Assembly: GCA_964246975.1 (NCBI GenBank)
Contig: CAXTSL010000054.1
Location: forward strand, 1-20,892
Length of the DNA stretch: 20,892 bases
Direction of reading: 5' to 3'
From: Glacieibacterium sp964246975
GTDB taxonomy: Bacteria; Pseudomonadota; Alphaproteobacteria; Sphingomonadales; Sphingomonadaceae
Shown here: positions 1-8,228 of the stretch, piece after piece
Layout of the letters: each line of letters starts with the position of its first letter
Numbering within the stretch: the first letter of the stretch is position 1
The notes under the pieces: model-generated
What the model was told of the DNA's origin: nothing
What the model saw: the letters and a program-made list of their open reading frames with translations, nothing else
The model's database searches: none
Translations under genes and position numbers: made by a program

Positions 1-561
1 GGCGGCTTCGAGGACGACCTGCGCCGCCGCGTCGCGCCCAAGGGGGCCGACGTCGCCTATCGCTACAGCGTGCCCTTCGAGGATGCGGCGCTGCTCAAGT
101 CGCAGCGGCTGACGCTGCGGAATGGCAGGACGCTCGATCTCAAGCTGCCCGCCGGGTTCGCCGCCGACAAGCCGCTCCGCATGGGCGGGCAGGGCGAGGC
201 GGGGCCGGGCGGCGCGGGGGACGCGCTGATCACCCTCGAAGTCGCGCCGCATCGTTTCTACCGGCGCGACGGCGATGACATTCGCTACGACCTGCCGGTG
301 ACGCTCAATGAAGCGGTCGATGGGGCGAGGGTGCGCGCGCCGACGGTCGACGGGCCGGTGACGCTGACGATCGCGCCGGGGACAAGCTCGGGGCGCGTGC
401 TGCGCCTGCGTGGGCGCGGCTTCACGCGCGCCGACGGGACACGCGGCGATGCGCTGGCGACGGTGGTGGTCGATCTGCCGCACGACGATGCGGAGCTTCG
501 TGCCTTCACCGCGCGTTGGACCGATGCGCGACAGGTGCGGAGCGCCTTGGGGGTAGATTGA
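1..561 (+). CDS. DnaJ/CbpA-type co-chaperone, C-terminal substrate-binding region (5' end outside window)
   Basis: The reading frame is open from the first base, so the gene starts before the window; only its last 186 codons are visible. What is visible matches the two beta-sandwich C-terminal domains of type II (CbpA-like) DnaJ proteins. An early segment has the KLPAGF pattern and a GGQGEAGPGG stretch. A GDALITLEV segment follows, then the RDGDDIRYDLPVTLNEAVDG signature, and later a LRLRGRGF segment and a GDALATVVV strand. No zinc-finger CxxCxGxG repeats are seen, which fits the CbpA type rather than canonical DnaJ. DnaJ proteins deliver unfolded clients to DnaK in the cytoplasm; here the J domain itself is not visible. 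The stop codon overlaps the probable TTG start of the next gene, suggesting translational coupling. Confidence 0.85.
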   Translation, partial: GGFEDDLRRRVAPKGADVAYRYSVPFEDAALLKSQRLTLRNGRTLDLKLPAGFAADKPLRMGGQGEAGPGGAGDALITLEVAPHRFYRRDGDDIRYDLPVTLNEAVDGARVRAPTVDGPVTLTIAPGTSSGRVLRLRGRGFTRADGTRGDALATVVVDLPHDDAELRAFTARWTDARQVRSALGVD

Positions 562-1502
562 TCGCCACGCTCGAACGCGCGCTGCCCGCCGGTGTCGTCC
601 GCGCGCTGCGGGCGTTCGCCCATTCGCGCGCCTGCCGCGTCGGCTGGCAGACCGTCACCGGAAGCTGGGCCGACGGCTTCGTCCACGCCGGCAACCTCGC
701 CTATCTGTCGCTGCTGACGCTGTTCCCGTTCTTCATCGTCGTCGCGACGCTGGGCGGCGCGGTCGGGCGCACCGATGCGGGGGTTCGCGCGGTTCACAGC
801 TTCCTGCGGACGCTACCGGGCGATGTCGCGCTGCTGATCGCCAAGCCGGTCGCCGACGTCATCGCGGCGCGATCGAACTCGGGGCTGTTGACCATCGGGC
901 TGATCGTCACTTTGTGGTCGGTCAGCGGCTTCATCGAGACGATCCGCGACATCGTCCGCAAGAGCTACGGCGCCAAGGGCACGCAGCCCGTGTGGCGCTA
1001 TCGTGCCGGGTCGATCGCGCTCGTCGTCGGCGCGGTGCTGCTGATGGTGGTGGCGTTCCTCGCGCAGGTCGTGCTGACCGGCGTCGAGCAGTTCGTCTTT
1101 CACCTGCTGCCCGCGGCTGGCGACCTCGTCGCGCGTCTCGCGCTCGGGCGGCTTGCCCCGGCGGTCGCGCTGTTCGTCGCGCTCTATCTGATCTTCTATG
1201 TGCTGACGCCCGAGAAATATCGCATCGCCTTCCCCGTCTGGCCGGGCGCGCTGCTGACGATGGTCGTGTGGATCGGCACGACGATGCTGCTGCCGCCGGT
1301 GCTGTCGCTGTTCGGCGGCTACAGCCTCACCTACGGCAGTCTCGCGGGCGTCATCGTCGCGCTGCTGTTCTTCTATATCATCGGGCTGGGGCTGGTGGTC
1401 GGCGCGCATTTGAACGCGGCGCTGGCACTGACGCCGAAGGCGGTGCTGGCAAAGCTTCCGAAAACCGGCCAAGACGGGCGGAACAGCGACAGCGGAGAGT
1501 GA
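558..1502 (+). CDS. YihY/virulence factor BrkB family inner-membrane protein
   Basis: A 314-residue polytopic membrane protein. The N-terminal motif GNLAYLSLLTLFPFFIVV is characteristic of the YihY/BrkB family, and several further hydrophobic segments follow, ending in LLFFYIIGLGLVVGAHLNAAL. Members of this family were once called ribonuclease BN by mistake; their molecular function is unsettled and they may act in transport or envelope processes. I chose the TTG at 558 because it overlaps the upstream TGA and has a G-rich run about five bases before it. An in-frame TTG at 516 would add 14 residues but would overlap the DnaJ gene by 46 bases. The gene sits between dnaJ-like and fabI in what looks like one transcript. 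Family assignment is firm; the start is less certain. Confidence 0.85.
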   Translation: MIATLERALPAGVVRALRAFAHSRACRVGWQTVTGSWADGFVHAGNLAYLSLLTLFPFFIVVATLGGAVGRTDAGVRAVHSFLRTLPGDVALLIAKPVADVIAARSNSGLLTIGLIVTLWSVSGFIETIRDIVRKSYGAKGTQPVWRYRAGSIALVVGAVLLMVVAFLAQVVLTGVEQFVFHLLPAAGDLVARLALGRLAPAVALFVALYLIFYVLTPEKYRIAFPVWPGALLTMVVWIGTTMLLPPVLSLFGGYSLTYGSLAGVIVALLFFYIIGLGLVVGAHLNAALALTPKAVLAKLPKTGQDGRNSDSGE

Positions 1503-1503
1503 T

Positions 1504-2307
1504 TTGCCCGGACTGATGGAGGGAAAGCGCGGCCTGATCATGGGGGTCGCCAACGACCGCAGCCTCGCGTGGGGGATCGCGCAGGCGGTCGCGGCACAGG
1601 GCGGCGAGATCGCCTTCAGCTACCAGGGCGAGGCGCTGGAAAAGCGCGTCCGCCCGCTTGCGTCGTCGCTGGGCTCCGACTTCCTCGTCGAGTGCGACGT
1701 GTCGGACACCGCCTCTCTCGACGCCTGCTTCGCGAGCGTCAGGCGGCGCTGGGAGACGATCGACTTCCTTGTCCACGCCATCGGCTTTTCGGACAAGCAC
1801 GAGCTGCGCGGTCGCTACGCCGACACCAGCCGCGAGAATTTCGCGCAGACGATGGACATCAGCGTCTACAGCTTCACCGCCTGCGCCCAGCGCGCGCTCG
1901 CGATGATGCCGAACGGCGGGTCGTTGCTGACGCTGAGCTATTACGGTGCCGAGAAGGTCATCCCGCACTACAACGTCATGGGCGTCGCCAAGGCGGCGCT
2001 CGAGACCAGCGTGCGCTATCTCGCGATGGACCTCGGGCCCGAGAAGGTGCGCGTCAATGCGATCTCGGCAGGGCCGATCAAGACGCTGGCGGCGAGCGGC
2101 ATCGGCGATTTCCGCTACATCCTCAAGTGGAACGAATATAATTCGCCACTGCGCCGCAACGTTACCATCGAGGATGTCGGCGGCGCGGGCGTCTACCTGC
2201 TCAGCGATCTGGCGAGCGGGGTGACGGGCGAGGTCCACCATGTCGACGCGGGTTACAACGTCATCGGGATGAAGGCCGAAGACGCGCCGGATATCGCGGT
2301 GGGGTGA
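1504..2307 (+). CDS. fabI: Enoyl-[acyl-carrier-protein] reductase, NADH-dependent (FabI)
   Basis: FabI reduces trans-2-enoyl-ACP in the last step of each fatty-acid elongation cycle in the cytoplasm. The 267-residue protein begins MPGLMEGKRGLIMGVANDRS, which holds the Rossmann-type nucleotide-binding segment of FabI. The catalytic Tyr-x6-Lys pair falls at Tyr156 and Lys163 (HYNVMGVAK), the same numbering as the E. coli enzyme. Further family signatures are LSYYGAEK and RVNAISAGPIKTLA. The TTG start is supported by a GGAGAG ribosome-binding site at 1493-1498 and by alignment with the usual N-terminus. It lies one base after the YihY stop, so the genes are probably co-transcribed. Length is normal for the family, and FabI is the usual target of triclosan-type inhibitors. 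Confidence 0.96.
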   Translation: MPGLMEGKRGLIMGVANDRSLAWGIAQAVAAQGGEIAFSYQGEALEKRVRPLASSLGSDFLVECDVSDTASLDACFASVRRRWETIDFLVHAIGFSDKHELRGRYADTSRENFAQTMDISVYSFTACAQRALAMMPNGGSLLTLSYYGAEKVIPHYNVMGVAKAALETSVRYLAMDLGPEKVRVNAISAGPIKTLAASGIGDFRYILKWNEYNSPLRRNVTIEDVGGAGVYLLSDLASGVTGEVHHVDAGYNVIGMKAEDAPDIAVG

Positions 2308-2311
2308 TTTG

Positions 2312-2450
2312 CTCCCCCTCCCCTCCCCGCGAAGCGGAGAGAGGAGGGTTGGGGTGGGGTGCCTCTGCGCGAGATGCGGACTCCGTTGCGAAACACCCCA
2401 CCCCGACCCTCCCCTCCGTTCGTTCGCAAGCGCTCACGGCGCGGGGAGGG
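2312..2450. repeat. Nested imperfect inverted repeat downstream of fabI
   Basis: The gap between fabI and the convergent epimerase gene is almost filled by a palindromic element. The inner arms are 2343-2361 and 2394-2412, complementary at 18 of 19 bases, each made of G-rich or C-rich runs. Outer arms at 2321-2331 and 2440-2450 are perfectly complementary over 11 bases. Purine-rich and pyrimidine-rich palindromes of this style occur repeatedly between genes in many high-GC proteobacteria. The transcript could fold into a long hairpin that ends or protects both convergent mRNAs. No run of T follows, so it is not a classical intrinsic terminator. Confidence 0.7.
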
Positions 2451-2466
2451 AAGCAGAAAAGTAAGA

Positions 2467-3420
2467 TTAAACCCCCGCATACCCCCGATACCACGCCACG
2501 AACCGCGGCAACCCCTCGTCCAAAGTCACCCCCGGCGCATAGCCCAGTTCCGCCCGCGCTGGGCCGATGTCGGCGTGCGTCGCCACCACGTCGCCGGGTG
2601 GCAATGGCGCGGCCTCGACAATCGCCCGCCGCCCCGCCGCCGCCTCGATGATGCTCAGGAAGCGCGTCAGCTCCTCCGCGCGGTCGTTGCCGAGATTATA
2701 GAGCCGGTGCGGCCGCGCGCCGCCGGGTGGACGGTCGAGCGCCGCCAGCACGCCCGCGACGATGTCGTCGATCCACGTAAAGTCGCGACGCATCCGCCCG
2801 CCATTGTTGAGCCTTATCGGCGTGCCTGCCAGCACGGCTTGCGTAAACAGCCATGGTGCCATGTCGGGTCGCCCCCACGGGCCATACACCGTGAAGAAGC
2901 GCAGCCCCGTCTGCGGGATGCCGAACAGATGCGCGTAGGCGTCGCTCATCAGCTCGTCGGCGCGCTTGGTCGCGGCATAGAGCGAGACCGGGTGCTCGAC
3001 CGCGTCGCCGACGGCGAAGGGCAGTTTGGCATTGCCGCCATAGACCGACGACGACGACGCATAGACGAGGTGCGGGCAGCTGCGCGCGCGCGCCAGCTCG
3101 AGGATGTTGACGTGCCCCATGACATTGCTGCGCACATAATCCTGCGGCGCGTCGAGCGAATGGCGCACCCCCGCCTGCGCGCCGAGATGGACGATCGCCT
3201 CCGTCGGCGGCAGCGCGGCCAGCGCCGCCATGTCGGCCAGATCGGCTTCGACGAAACCGAACCCCGGCCGCGCCAGGCGGGCCAGCCGGTCGCGCTTGAG
3301 CGACACCGCGTAATAGGCGTTGAGGTTGTCGAGGCCGACGACGGTCTCGCCGCGCGCCAGCAGTGCCTCGGCGACCGCCGCCCCGATGAAGCCCGCGACG
3401 CCCGTCACCAGTATCGCCAT
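2467..3420 (-). CDS. UDP-glucuronate 4-epimerase-like NAD-dependent sugar epimerase
   Basis: An extended-SDR nucleotide-sugar epimerase of 317 residues, probably interconverting UDP-glucuronate and UDP-galacturonate for surface polysaccharide synthesis. The Rossmann motif GVAGFIG is at residues 7-13. GLDNLNAYYAVSLK near residue 30 is typical of uronate epimerases of the CapI/LpsL type. The SSSSVYG segment is at 122-128, and the catalytic Tyr148-x3-Lys152 lies in SLYAATK. Later signatures are TVYGPWGRPDMA, MRRDFTWIDDIV and YNLGND. The frame extends upstream to 3582, but the extra 54 residues are arginine-rich and unlike the family, so the ATG at 3420 is preferred. It is divergent from a WecA-like transferase gene, which fits a role in envelope glycans. 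Exact substrate specificity is inferred. Confidence 0.88.
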   Translation of the reverse strand: MAILVTGVAGFIGAAVAEALLARGETVVGLDNLNAYYAVSLKRDRLARLARPGFGFVEADLADMAALAALPPTEAIVHLGAQAGVRHSLDAPQDYVRSNVMGHVNILELARARSCPHLVYASSSSVYGGNAKLPFAVGDAVEHPVSLYAATKRADELMSDAYAHLFGIPQTGLRFFTVYGPWGRPDMAPWLFTQAVLAGTPIRLNNGGRMRRDFTWIDDIVAGVLAALDRPPGGARPHRLYNLGNDRAEELTRFLSIIEAAAGRRAIVEAAPLPPGDVVATHADIGPARAELGYAPGVTLDEGLPRFVAWYRGYAGV

Positions 3421-3594
3421 CCGCGCCCCCACCGCTGCACCCCGACGGCATGCCGGGCACGCCGCCGCTTGTCGAGCCGCCACCTCGGGCGCGTCATGGC
3501 CATCGTCCCTCCACCTCGCCTTGCCGCGCGCGCGGCGCGGGGCTAGGAGTCGGGCAATAGCCGAACAACGGCGTCGCGGCATGAGGATTTAGGT

Positions 3595-4635
3595 TTGGGG
3601 CCCGGCGCTGCCGCCATACTGACCGCTGCGGCGGCCTTGGCGATCACCTTGCCGATCGGCCGTTTTGCGATGCCGCTGGGGCAACGCCTCGGCCTGCTCG
3701 ACTGGCCCGACACCGACGGCGGGCGCAAGCGTCATGCGGCGGTGACCCCGCTGGTCGGCGGTCTCGGGCTGGCGCTCGCCAGCCTCGCGACGATCGCGCT
3801 GACGCTCGCGCTGCTGCCCGCCGCGCCGTGGCTGGTCCAGCATCTCGCGTGGCTCGGCGGCGTCGTCGCGGCGATGTACCTGATCGGCTTTGCCGACGAC
3901 CGGTTCGCGCTCGGACCGGCGATCCGCCTGACGCTGACGATCGCGACGCTCGGCTTGGCGCTGGTCTTCGCGCCCGATTTCACGCTTGGCTGGGTGCGAT
4001 TTGCCGGCCAGCCGCAGCTTTGGCTGCTCGGCGCATGGGGCGACGCCTTTGCGCTGCTGTGCCTCGTCGGGTTGCTCAACGCGGTCAACATGGCCGACGG
4101 CAAGAACGGCATCATCCTCAGCCTGGCGCTGATCTGGTCGGCGGTGCTCGCGGTTCACCTGCCGCCGCCGCTATGGCCGGTCCTCGCGGGCGTCGCGGCG
4201 GCGCTGGCGGTGCTGCTGGCGTGCAACCTGCGCGGCATTCTGTTCATGGGCGACGGTGGCAGCTACGTGCTGTCGGCGCTGTTCGGCCTGCTGGCGATCT
4301 ATGCCTATAACAACGACTTCGAGGTCATGCGCGCCGACGATGTCGCGACGATGTTCGCGATTCCGGTGTTCGACACGATCCGTCTGATGAGCGTCCGGGC
4401 GGCGCGCCGCCGTTCGCCGTTCGAGGGCGACCGCGACCACCTCCACCACCATCTCCACTCACGCTACGGCTGGCCGCGCGGGCTGTACGCCTATGTCGCG
4501 CTGGTCGCGCTGCCCAACCTCGGGGCGGTGTTATGCCCGGGCACGGGGCTGGTCTGGCTGGCGGTTTCGCTGCTGCTGTACGGCGCGACGCTGTGGGCGA
4601 CGCGCTGGCGCAGCTTGCCAACCCGCAGCGCCTGA
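3595..4635 (+). CDS. WecA/MraY-family undecaprenyl-phosphate sugar-1-phosphate transferase (glycosyltransferase family 4)
   Basis: An integral inner-membrane enzyme of 346 residues that probably transfers a HexNAc-1-phosphate from a UDP-sugar to undecaprenyl phosphate, the first step in O-antigen or capsule assembly. The family motifs occur in order: the DD pair at 101-102 (FADDRFALG), NMADGKNG at 165-172, FMGDGGS at 217-223, and the cytoplasmic histidine-rich loop RSPFEGDRDHLHHHL at 273-287. That last loop separates WecA/TagO/WbpL-type enzymes from MraY. Hydrophobic segments fill the rest. The TTG start at 3595 has only a modest AGG just upstream; an ATG at 3581 is closed at once by a stop. 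It is divergent from the UDP-uronate epimerase gene, suggesting a small polysaccharide module. The sugar used is unknown. Confidence 0.87.
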   Translation: MGPGAAAILTAAAALAITLPIGRFAMPLGQRLGLLDWPDTDGGRKRHAAVTPLVGGLGLALASLATIALTLALLPAAPWLVQHLAWLGGVVAAMYLIGFADDRFALGPAIRLTLTIATLGLALVFAPDFTLGWVRFAGQPQLWLLGAWGDAFALLCLVGLLNAVNMADGKNGIILSLALIWSAVLAVHLPPPLWPVLAGVAAALAVLLACNLRGILFMGDGGSYVLSALFGLLAIYAYNNDFEVMRADDVATMFAIPVFDTIRLMSVRAARRRSPFEGDRDHLHHHLHSRYGWPRGLYAYVALVALPNLGAVLCPGTGLVWLAVSLLLYGATLWATRWRSLPTRSA

Positions 4636-4657
4636 CCTAGGTCCCCGATGCGGCCGA

Positions 4658-4732
4658 TGGGGCGTCGCCAAGTGGTAAGGCAGCGGCTTTTGATGCCGCC
4701 ATCCGCAGGTTCGAATCCTGCCGCCCCAGCCA
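4658..4732 (+). tRNA. tRNA-Gln (anticodon TTG)
   Basis: A full cloverleaf can be drawn. The acceptor arm pairs 4658-4664 with 4722-4728, with discriminator G4729 and an encoded CCA at 4730-4732. The anticodon stem pairs 4683-4687 with 4695-4699 around a seven-base loop, in which TTG at 4690-4692 is the anticodon and reads CAA as glutamine. The T arm is GCAGG-TTCGAAT-CCTGC. It starts 22 bases after the WecA-like gene, so it may be read from the same transcript. Confidence 0.96.
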
Positions 4733-4812
4733 GCGTTAGCCGAGAGTATCGTCTGCTCGCACCAAATGGCGCGAGATGAGACAACTTCGCCGCGCCGCGC
4801 CGCACAGCGCCG

Positions 4813-7161
4813 TCAGCGTCGGACGCTGAAGCGCACCCCATAGAAGCGCGGTTCCTCGAAGCTTTTGTTGAGCCCCTGGCTGCCGAACACGCCGCGGTTC
4901 GCCACCGCCTTGTCGCCGACGTTGTTGACGAACAGGTCGATGCCGAAGCGGTCGCCCTTCGACAGCCACGCGAGGCGCAGGTCGACCTTGGTGAACGCCT
5001 CCTGCACGTCGATCACGGTGTTATAGTCGGTGTTGAAATACTTGCCCGAGACCACCGCGTTGACCGACGGCGTGAAGGTGCCGATCGGGCTGTCGATGTC
5101 GTAGCGCGCGCCGGCCGTGAACTTGTACTCGGGCGTATAGGGGATCTTCTTGCCCGCGAGGCTGATGATCGGGCTCTCGCCGGGGGGTACCGCATAGCCG
5201 CCGGGGCGGGTCGTGTCGTAGTTTTCATACTTGGTCTTGACGAAGGTCGCGGTGGCATTCAGCGTCAGCGCGGGCGTCGGCTTGGCGACCGCCTCGACCT
5301 CGACGCCGCGCGCATAGGCCTTGCCGGCGTTGCGAATCGTCGAAAGCAGCACCGGCGGCGTTCCCGACAGGAAGCCATTCTGAATCTGCAGGCCGCGGAA
5401 GTCGTTGTAATAGGCCGCGATGTTAAGCTGCAGCGTATCGTCGGCGAAGCGGTTCTTGGAGCCGATTTCGTACGCGGTCACCGTCTCGGGCGCAAAGCTG
5501 AACGGGATCAGCGGGTTAGTGAATGCCGCGCCGTTGAAGCCGCCCGAGCGGAAGCCCTTCGAGACGCTCGAATAGATCATGTTCTCGGGCCGGACGAAAT
5601 AATCGGCACCGGCCTTCCAGGTGAACTTCTTGAACTTCTTGCTGCCCGCGAAGGTCGAGTTCGGCGTCGTCGTGTCGACGCCCTTGATGATGGTGATGCC
5701 GCGCGACGCGAAGTCCTTGTCGTCGATGGTGTAGCGCCCGCCCGCCGTCAGGCGGAACGCCGGGGTGACGAAGTACGACGCCTGTGCGTAGGCGGCGTAG
5801 GACTTGACCTTGGCGGTGTTGGGAAAGCCGCTGCCGTTGAAGCCGTCGTTGATATTGGTGCGCTCGGAACGGAATTCGTCGACGACCTTGTCGTTGAAAT
5901 AGAACAGGCCCGCAATCCACTGCAGCGGCTTGGTTTCGGCGCCGCCGATCTGGAATTCCTGGCTGAAGGCGTCGCTGCTGCGGTTCTGCACCGACGCGGT
6001 CGCCGAAACGCCGACGACGTCGCCCGCGTTGCTGTAGTAATCGAACTGCTGATAGCTGGTGATCGAACGCAGGAAGATGCTGTCGTTCGACCACTTGATC
6101 TGGCCCGAACCGGCGTACTGGTTGAGCCTGGCGCGCGCCGGCAGCTGCGTCTGCGTCGTGTAGGGATTGGGATCGACGCGCGTCCCGATGTCGATGCCCG
6201 CGATGTCGGGAATGCCGTCGAGCGGGAAGCTGTTGACGAAGGGCACGAAGGTTCCGGTGGTCAGCGAGCGGCGCAGGTTGACCGGATCGTAGAGTATGCC
6301 GGCGGGTTTGTAGCCGAACGCCTGGCCGCCGTTGCCGCCCTCATGCCAGTAGTTGCCGCGCACGATGACCTCGAGCCGGTCGGTCGGGGTGTAGCGCGCG
6401 GTGGCGCGGATGAAGCTGGTGTCCTTGTCGTAGAGGTCGTTGCCGCGCACGGCGATGTTCTTGACGAACCCGTCGCGGGTTTCGCGGTCGGCGGCGATGC
6501 GGATGCCGAAGGTCTCGCTGAGCGGTACGCTGATGAAGCCCTGCGCCTGAATGCGGCTGTAGTTGCCGACGATGACCTCGCCGCCATAGTCGAGTTCGTT
6601 GCCGGGCACGGCGGTGATCACCGAGATCGCGCCGCCAAAGGTGTTGCGGCCGAACAAGGTGCCCTGCGGGCCGCGCTGGACCTCGACGCGCTGGAGGTCG
6701 ATGAACGGCTGACCCGCCTGCACTGACCGGCTCTGGTAGATGTCGTCGACGTAGAAGCCGATCGTCGGGTCGCCGTTGCCCGCGACGTTTTCGGTCCGCA
6801 CGCCGCGGATCGCCGGACGGGCGTCGAAGCCCGACTTGCCGAAATTGAAGCCGGGGGTAAAGTTGGTCAGGCGCGCGAGGTCGTTCGTGTCGGTGCGCCG
6901 CAGGTCGGCCTGGGTGAACGCGCTGATCGCGATCGGCACGTCCTGCAGGCGCTCGCTGCGGCGCTGCGCAGTGACGATGATATCGTCGATACCGCCGTCG
7001 GCCGCAGCTTCGGCGCTCGCCGAAACGGGCGCGCCGACGCCGGTGGTCGGGGCGGCGGGGGTACCGGAACCTTGCGCGGCTGCGGCGGAGGCGATGCCCA
7101 GCGCAAACGCCGAAGCGCCGGCCGTCAGCATGTGGCGAAGTTCGATCCAGTTGCCGCTCAT
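4813..7161 (-). CDS. TonB-dependent outer-membrane receptor
   Basis: A 782-residue TonB-dependent transporter. An N-terminal signal peptide is clear (hydrophobic core around residues 11-28, ending SAAAAQ). A low-complexity Ala/Pro linker follows, then DDIIVTAQRRSERLQDVPIA, which combines a TonB-box-like segment and the plug start. The plug runs to about residue 190 and contains RAIRG-like and VQRGPQGTLFGRNTFGGAI signatures; the remainder is a beta-barrel. The ATG at 7161 is chosen for the signal peptide and for GGGGAG about six bases upstream; the longer frame to 7389 adds an implausible N-terminus. The last residues are FSVRR, whereas many outer-membrane proteins end in an aromatic residue. 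The receptor shares a candidate operator motif with the divergent NTF2-like genes, so it probably imports the substrate of that locus. The ligand is unknown. Confidence 0.93.
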   Translation of the reverse strand: MSGNWIELRHMLTAGASAFALGIASAAAAQGSGTPAAPTTGVGAPVSASAEAAADGGIDDIIVTAQRRSERLQDVPIAISAFTQADLRRTDTNDLARLTNFTPGFNFGKSGFDARPAIRGVRTENVAGNGDPTIGFYVDDIYQSRSVQAGQPFIDLQRVEVQRGPQGTLFGRNTFGGAISVITAVPGNELDYGGEVIVGNYSRIQAQGFISVPLSETFGIRIAADRETRDGFVKNIAVRGNDLYDKDTSFIRATARYTPTDRLEVIVRGNYWHEGGNGGQAFGYKPAGILYDPVNLRRSLTTGTFVPFVNSFPLDGIPDIAGIDIGTRVDPNPYTTQTQLPARARLNQYAGSGQIKWSNDSIFLRSITSYQQFDYYSNAGDVVGVSATASVQNRSSDAFSQEFQIGGAETKPLQWIAGLFYFNDKVVDEFRSERTNINDGFNGSGFPNTAKVKSYAAYAQASYFVTPAFRLTAGGRYTIDDKDFASRGITIIKGVDTTTPNSTFAGSKKFKKFTWKAGADYFVRPENMIYSSVSKGFRSGGFNGAAFTNPLIPFSFAPETVTAYEIGSKNRFADDTLQLNIAAYYNDFRGLQIQNGFLSGTPPVLLSTIRNAGKAYARGVEVEAVAKPTPALTLNATATFVKTKYENYDTTRPGGYAVPPGESPIISLAGKKIPYTPEYKFTAGARYDIDSPIGTFTPSVNAVVSGKYFNTDYNTVIDVQEAFTKVDLRLAWLSKGDRFGIDLFVNNVGDKAVANRGVFGSQGLNKSFEEPRFYGVRFSVRR

Positions 7162-7190
7162 CGTCTGCTCCCCGCTATCCGATATGCCAG

Positions 7191-7232
7191 CTTTGCAGAA
7201 ATGGTTCCGGATGCAAGCGGTCTTTGCAGAAA
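7191..7232. repeat. 11-bp direct repeat CTTTGCAGAAA flanking the candidate operator
   Basis: CTTTGCAGAAA occurs at 7191-7201 and again at 7222-7232. The start-to-start distance is 31 bases, close to three helical turns. The 14-base palindrome-like site at 7202-7215 lies directly next to the first copy, with six bases separating it from the second. Such an arrangement suggests protein binding on one face of the DNA upstream of the receptor gene, but no function is shown. Confidence 0.6.
7202..7215. promoter_or_regulatory. Candidate LacI-family operator upstream of the TonB receptor
   Basis: The + strand reads TGGTTCCGGATGCA, which on the other strand is TGCATCCGGAACCA. It has partial dyad symmetry (five of seven pairs) around a central CpG, as LacI-family operators do. 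It matches the site at 9366-9379 at 12 of 14 positions. It lies about 40 bases upstream of the receptor start. The adjacent regulator would be the LacI-type protein encoded at 11623-12663. This is inference from motif similarity and placement. Confidence 0.45.
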
Positions 7233-7385
7233 CATTTCGGCGCGGGTTCGAACGCGTCGCTGTGTTGCGCGAGGGGCACAGGTCGCGATCCGCGGCCGCC
7301 GTTTTGCTGGGACGCGTCGCTTCGGAAGCGAGATTGCCGCCTGTGCGGCGGAACGATGACCTCCGCATGCAAAAAGCGCCGCAGT

Positions 7386-8228
7386 TCAAGCGGTGTAGTC
7401 GATCACCGGGCGATGCAGTTGCGCCGCGAGTGCGAGCGTGTCGATCAGCGTGTCCTCGGCGACGACCGCGCCATCGTCGTCAAGGCTGAGCATTGTGCTG
7501 CCGTGGCAGCGGATGCGCCGCGCGTTTGCCATGACGGCGAAGCCGGGGACGTGGTGGCCGTGAAGGCGCCACAGCAATGCGACCCGGTCTTCGCCCACGA
7601 CCGCGCGCTCGAACAGCAGCACGGCGTCGGGCAACGCCGCGAACAGCGTGCCGAGCCACGCGGCGGCGGCGGCGGCATCGCCCGCCAGGCCCTCGGGCCC
7701 GCGCCAGTCGGCGGCGGCGGTCGCCCCCAGGGCGCGCGCGTTCCAGACCCGGTGCATCGCGTCGGCATGACCGCGCGCCGCCGCCGGAAAATCGTGCGGC
7801 AACGTCGCGCGCCCGGCCGTCGCGAGCTGACCCAGCCCGGCGCGTAGCTCGCCGAGCGGCGCATGCACGGGATTGGCCGCGCCGAGTTGCCGCGCCGCTT
7901 CGACCGGGTCGCCACCCAGCGCACGACAACGGGCGACGCCGTCGACGACGATGGTCTCGGCGAGTATCCGCTCGCCGTCGCGCCGCGCCCAGCGGTGCCC
8001 CCGCCAGCCTTGGGCTTCGAAGACGATCATGTCGCCGAGGTCGTGGACGATGCGCGTTCCCGTGCCGGCAACCGCGAACTCGGCAATGGCGGCGTCAATG
8101 ATGCGCTCGCGCCCGCGCACGTCGCCGTGGTCGTCGCGGCGCACCGCGCGATGTAGATAGGCGCGGTCGATGGCGTCGAAGGCGGCATGGCCGCGCACGG
8201 CGACTTCGAGGGCGGCGAGCGCGCTCAC
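7386..8228 (-). CDS. NTF2/SnoaL-like protein, second gene of the leftward pair
   Basis: A cytoplasmic protein of 280 residues with no signal peptide. The C-terminal half (about 150-275) looks like an NTF2/SnoaL-like alpha+beta barrel: an N-terminal helix with AMHRVWNARALGA, then ALPDAVLLFERAVVGEDRVALLWRLHGHH, then a strand and AEDTLIDTLAL. The N-terminal part (about 10-110) resembles a shorter, degenerate copy of the same fold. The GTG start at 8228 overlaps the stop of the upstream gene as GTGA, indicating translational coupling. The frame itself runs open far upstream, but that part is the shadow of the neighbouring gene. SnoaL-like proteins include isomerases, cyclases, dehydratases and epoxide hydrolases, as well as non-catalytic members, so the reaction cannot be named. 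Confidence 0.7.
   Translation of the reverse strand: MSALAALEVAVRGHAAFDAIDRAYLHRAVRRDDHGDVRGRERIIDAAIAEFAVAGTGTRIVHDLGDMIVFEAQGWRGHRWARRDGERILAETIVVDGVARCRALGGDPVEAARQLGAANPVHAPLGELRAGLGQLATAGRATLPHDFPAAARGHADAMHRVWNARALGATAAADWRGPEGLAGDAAAAAAWLGTLFAALPDAVLLFERAVVGEDRVALLWRLHGHHVPGFAVMANARRIRCHGSTMLSLDDDGAVVAEDTLIDTLALAAQLHRPVIDYTA

Larger units (their letters stand above)
7162..7385 (-). promoter_or_regulatory. Upstream regulatory region of the TonB receptor gene
   Basis: A 224-base gap lies between the receptor start and the 3' end of the NTF2-like gene at 7386-8228. It holds the receptor's ribosome-binding site just before 7161, a candidate operator at 7202-7215 and an 11-base direct repeat at 7191-7201 and 7222-7232. 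I could not fix a convincing -35/-10 pair. A separate promoter here is inferred from the gap and the motifs. Confidence 0.5.

Noticed and set aside
70..561. GTG at 70 as the start of the DnaJ-like gene
   Set aside because: The frame and the family similarity continue to the window edge, so 70 is only the first possible start codon inside a truncated gene.
813..1553. Long minus-strand open frame opposite the YihY-type gene
   Set aside because: Arg/Asp/Gln-rich composition without any domain; it is a mirror frame of a high-GC coding gene.
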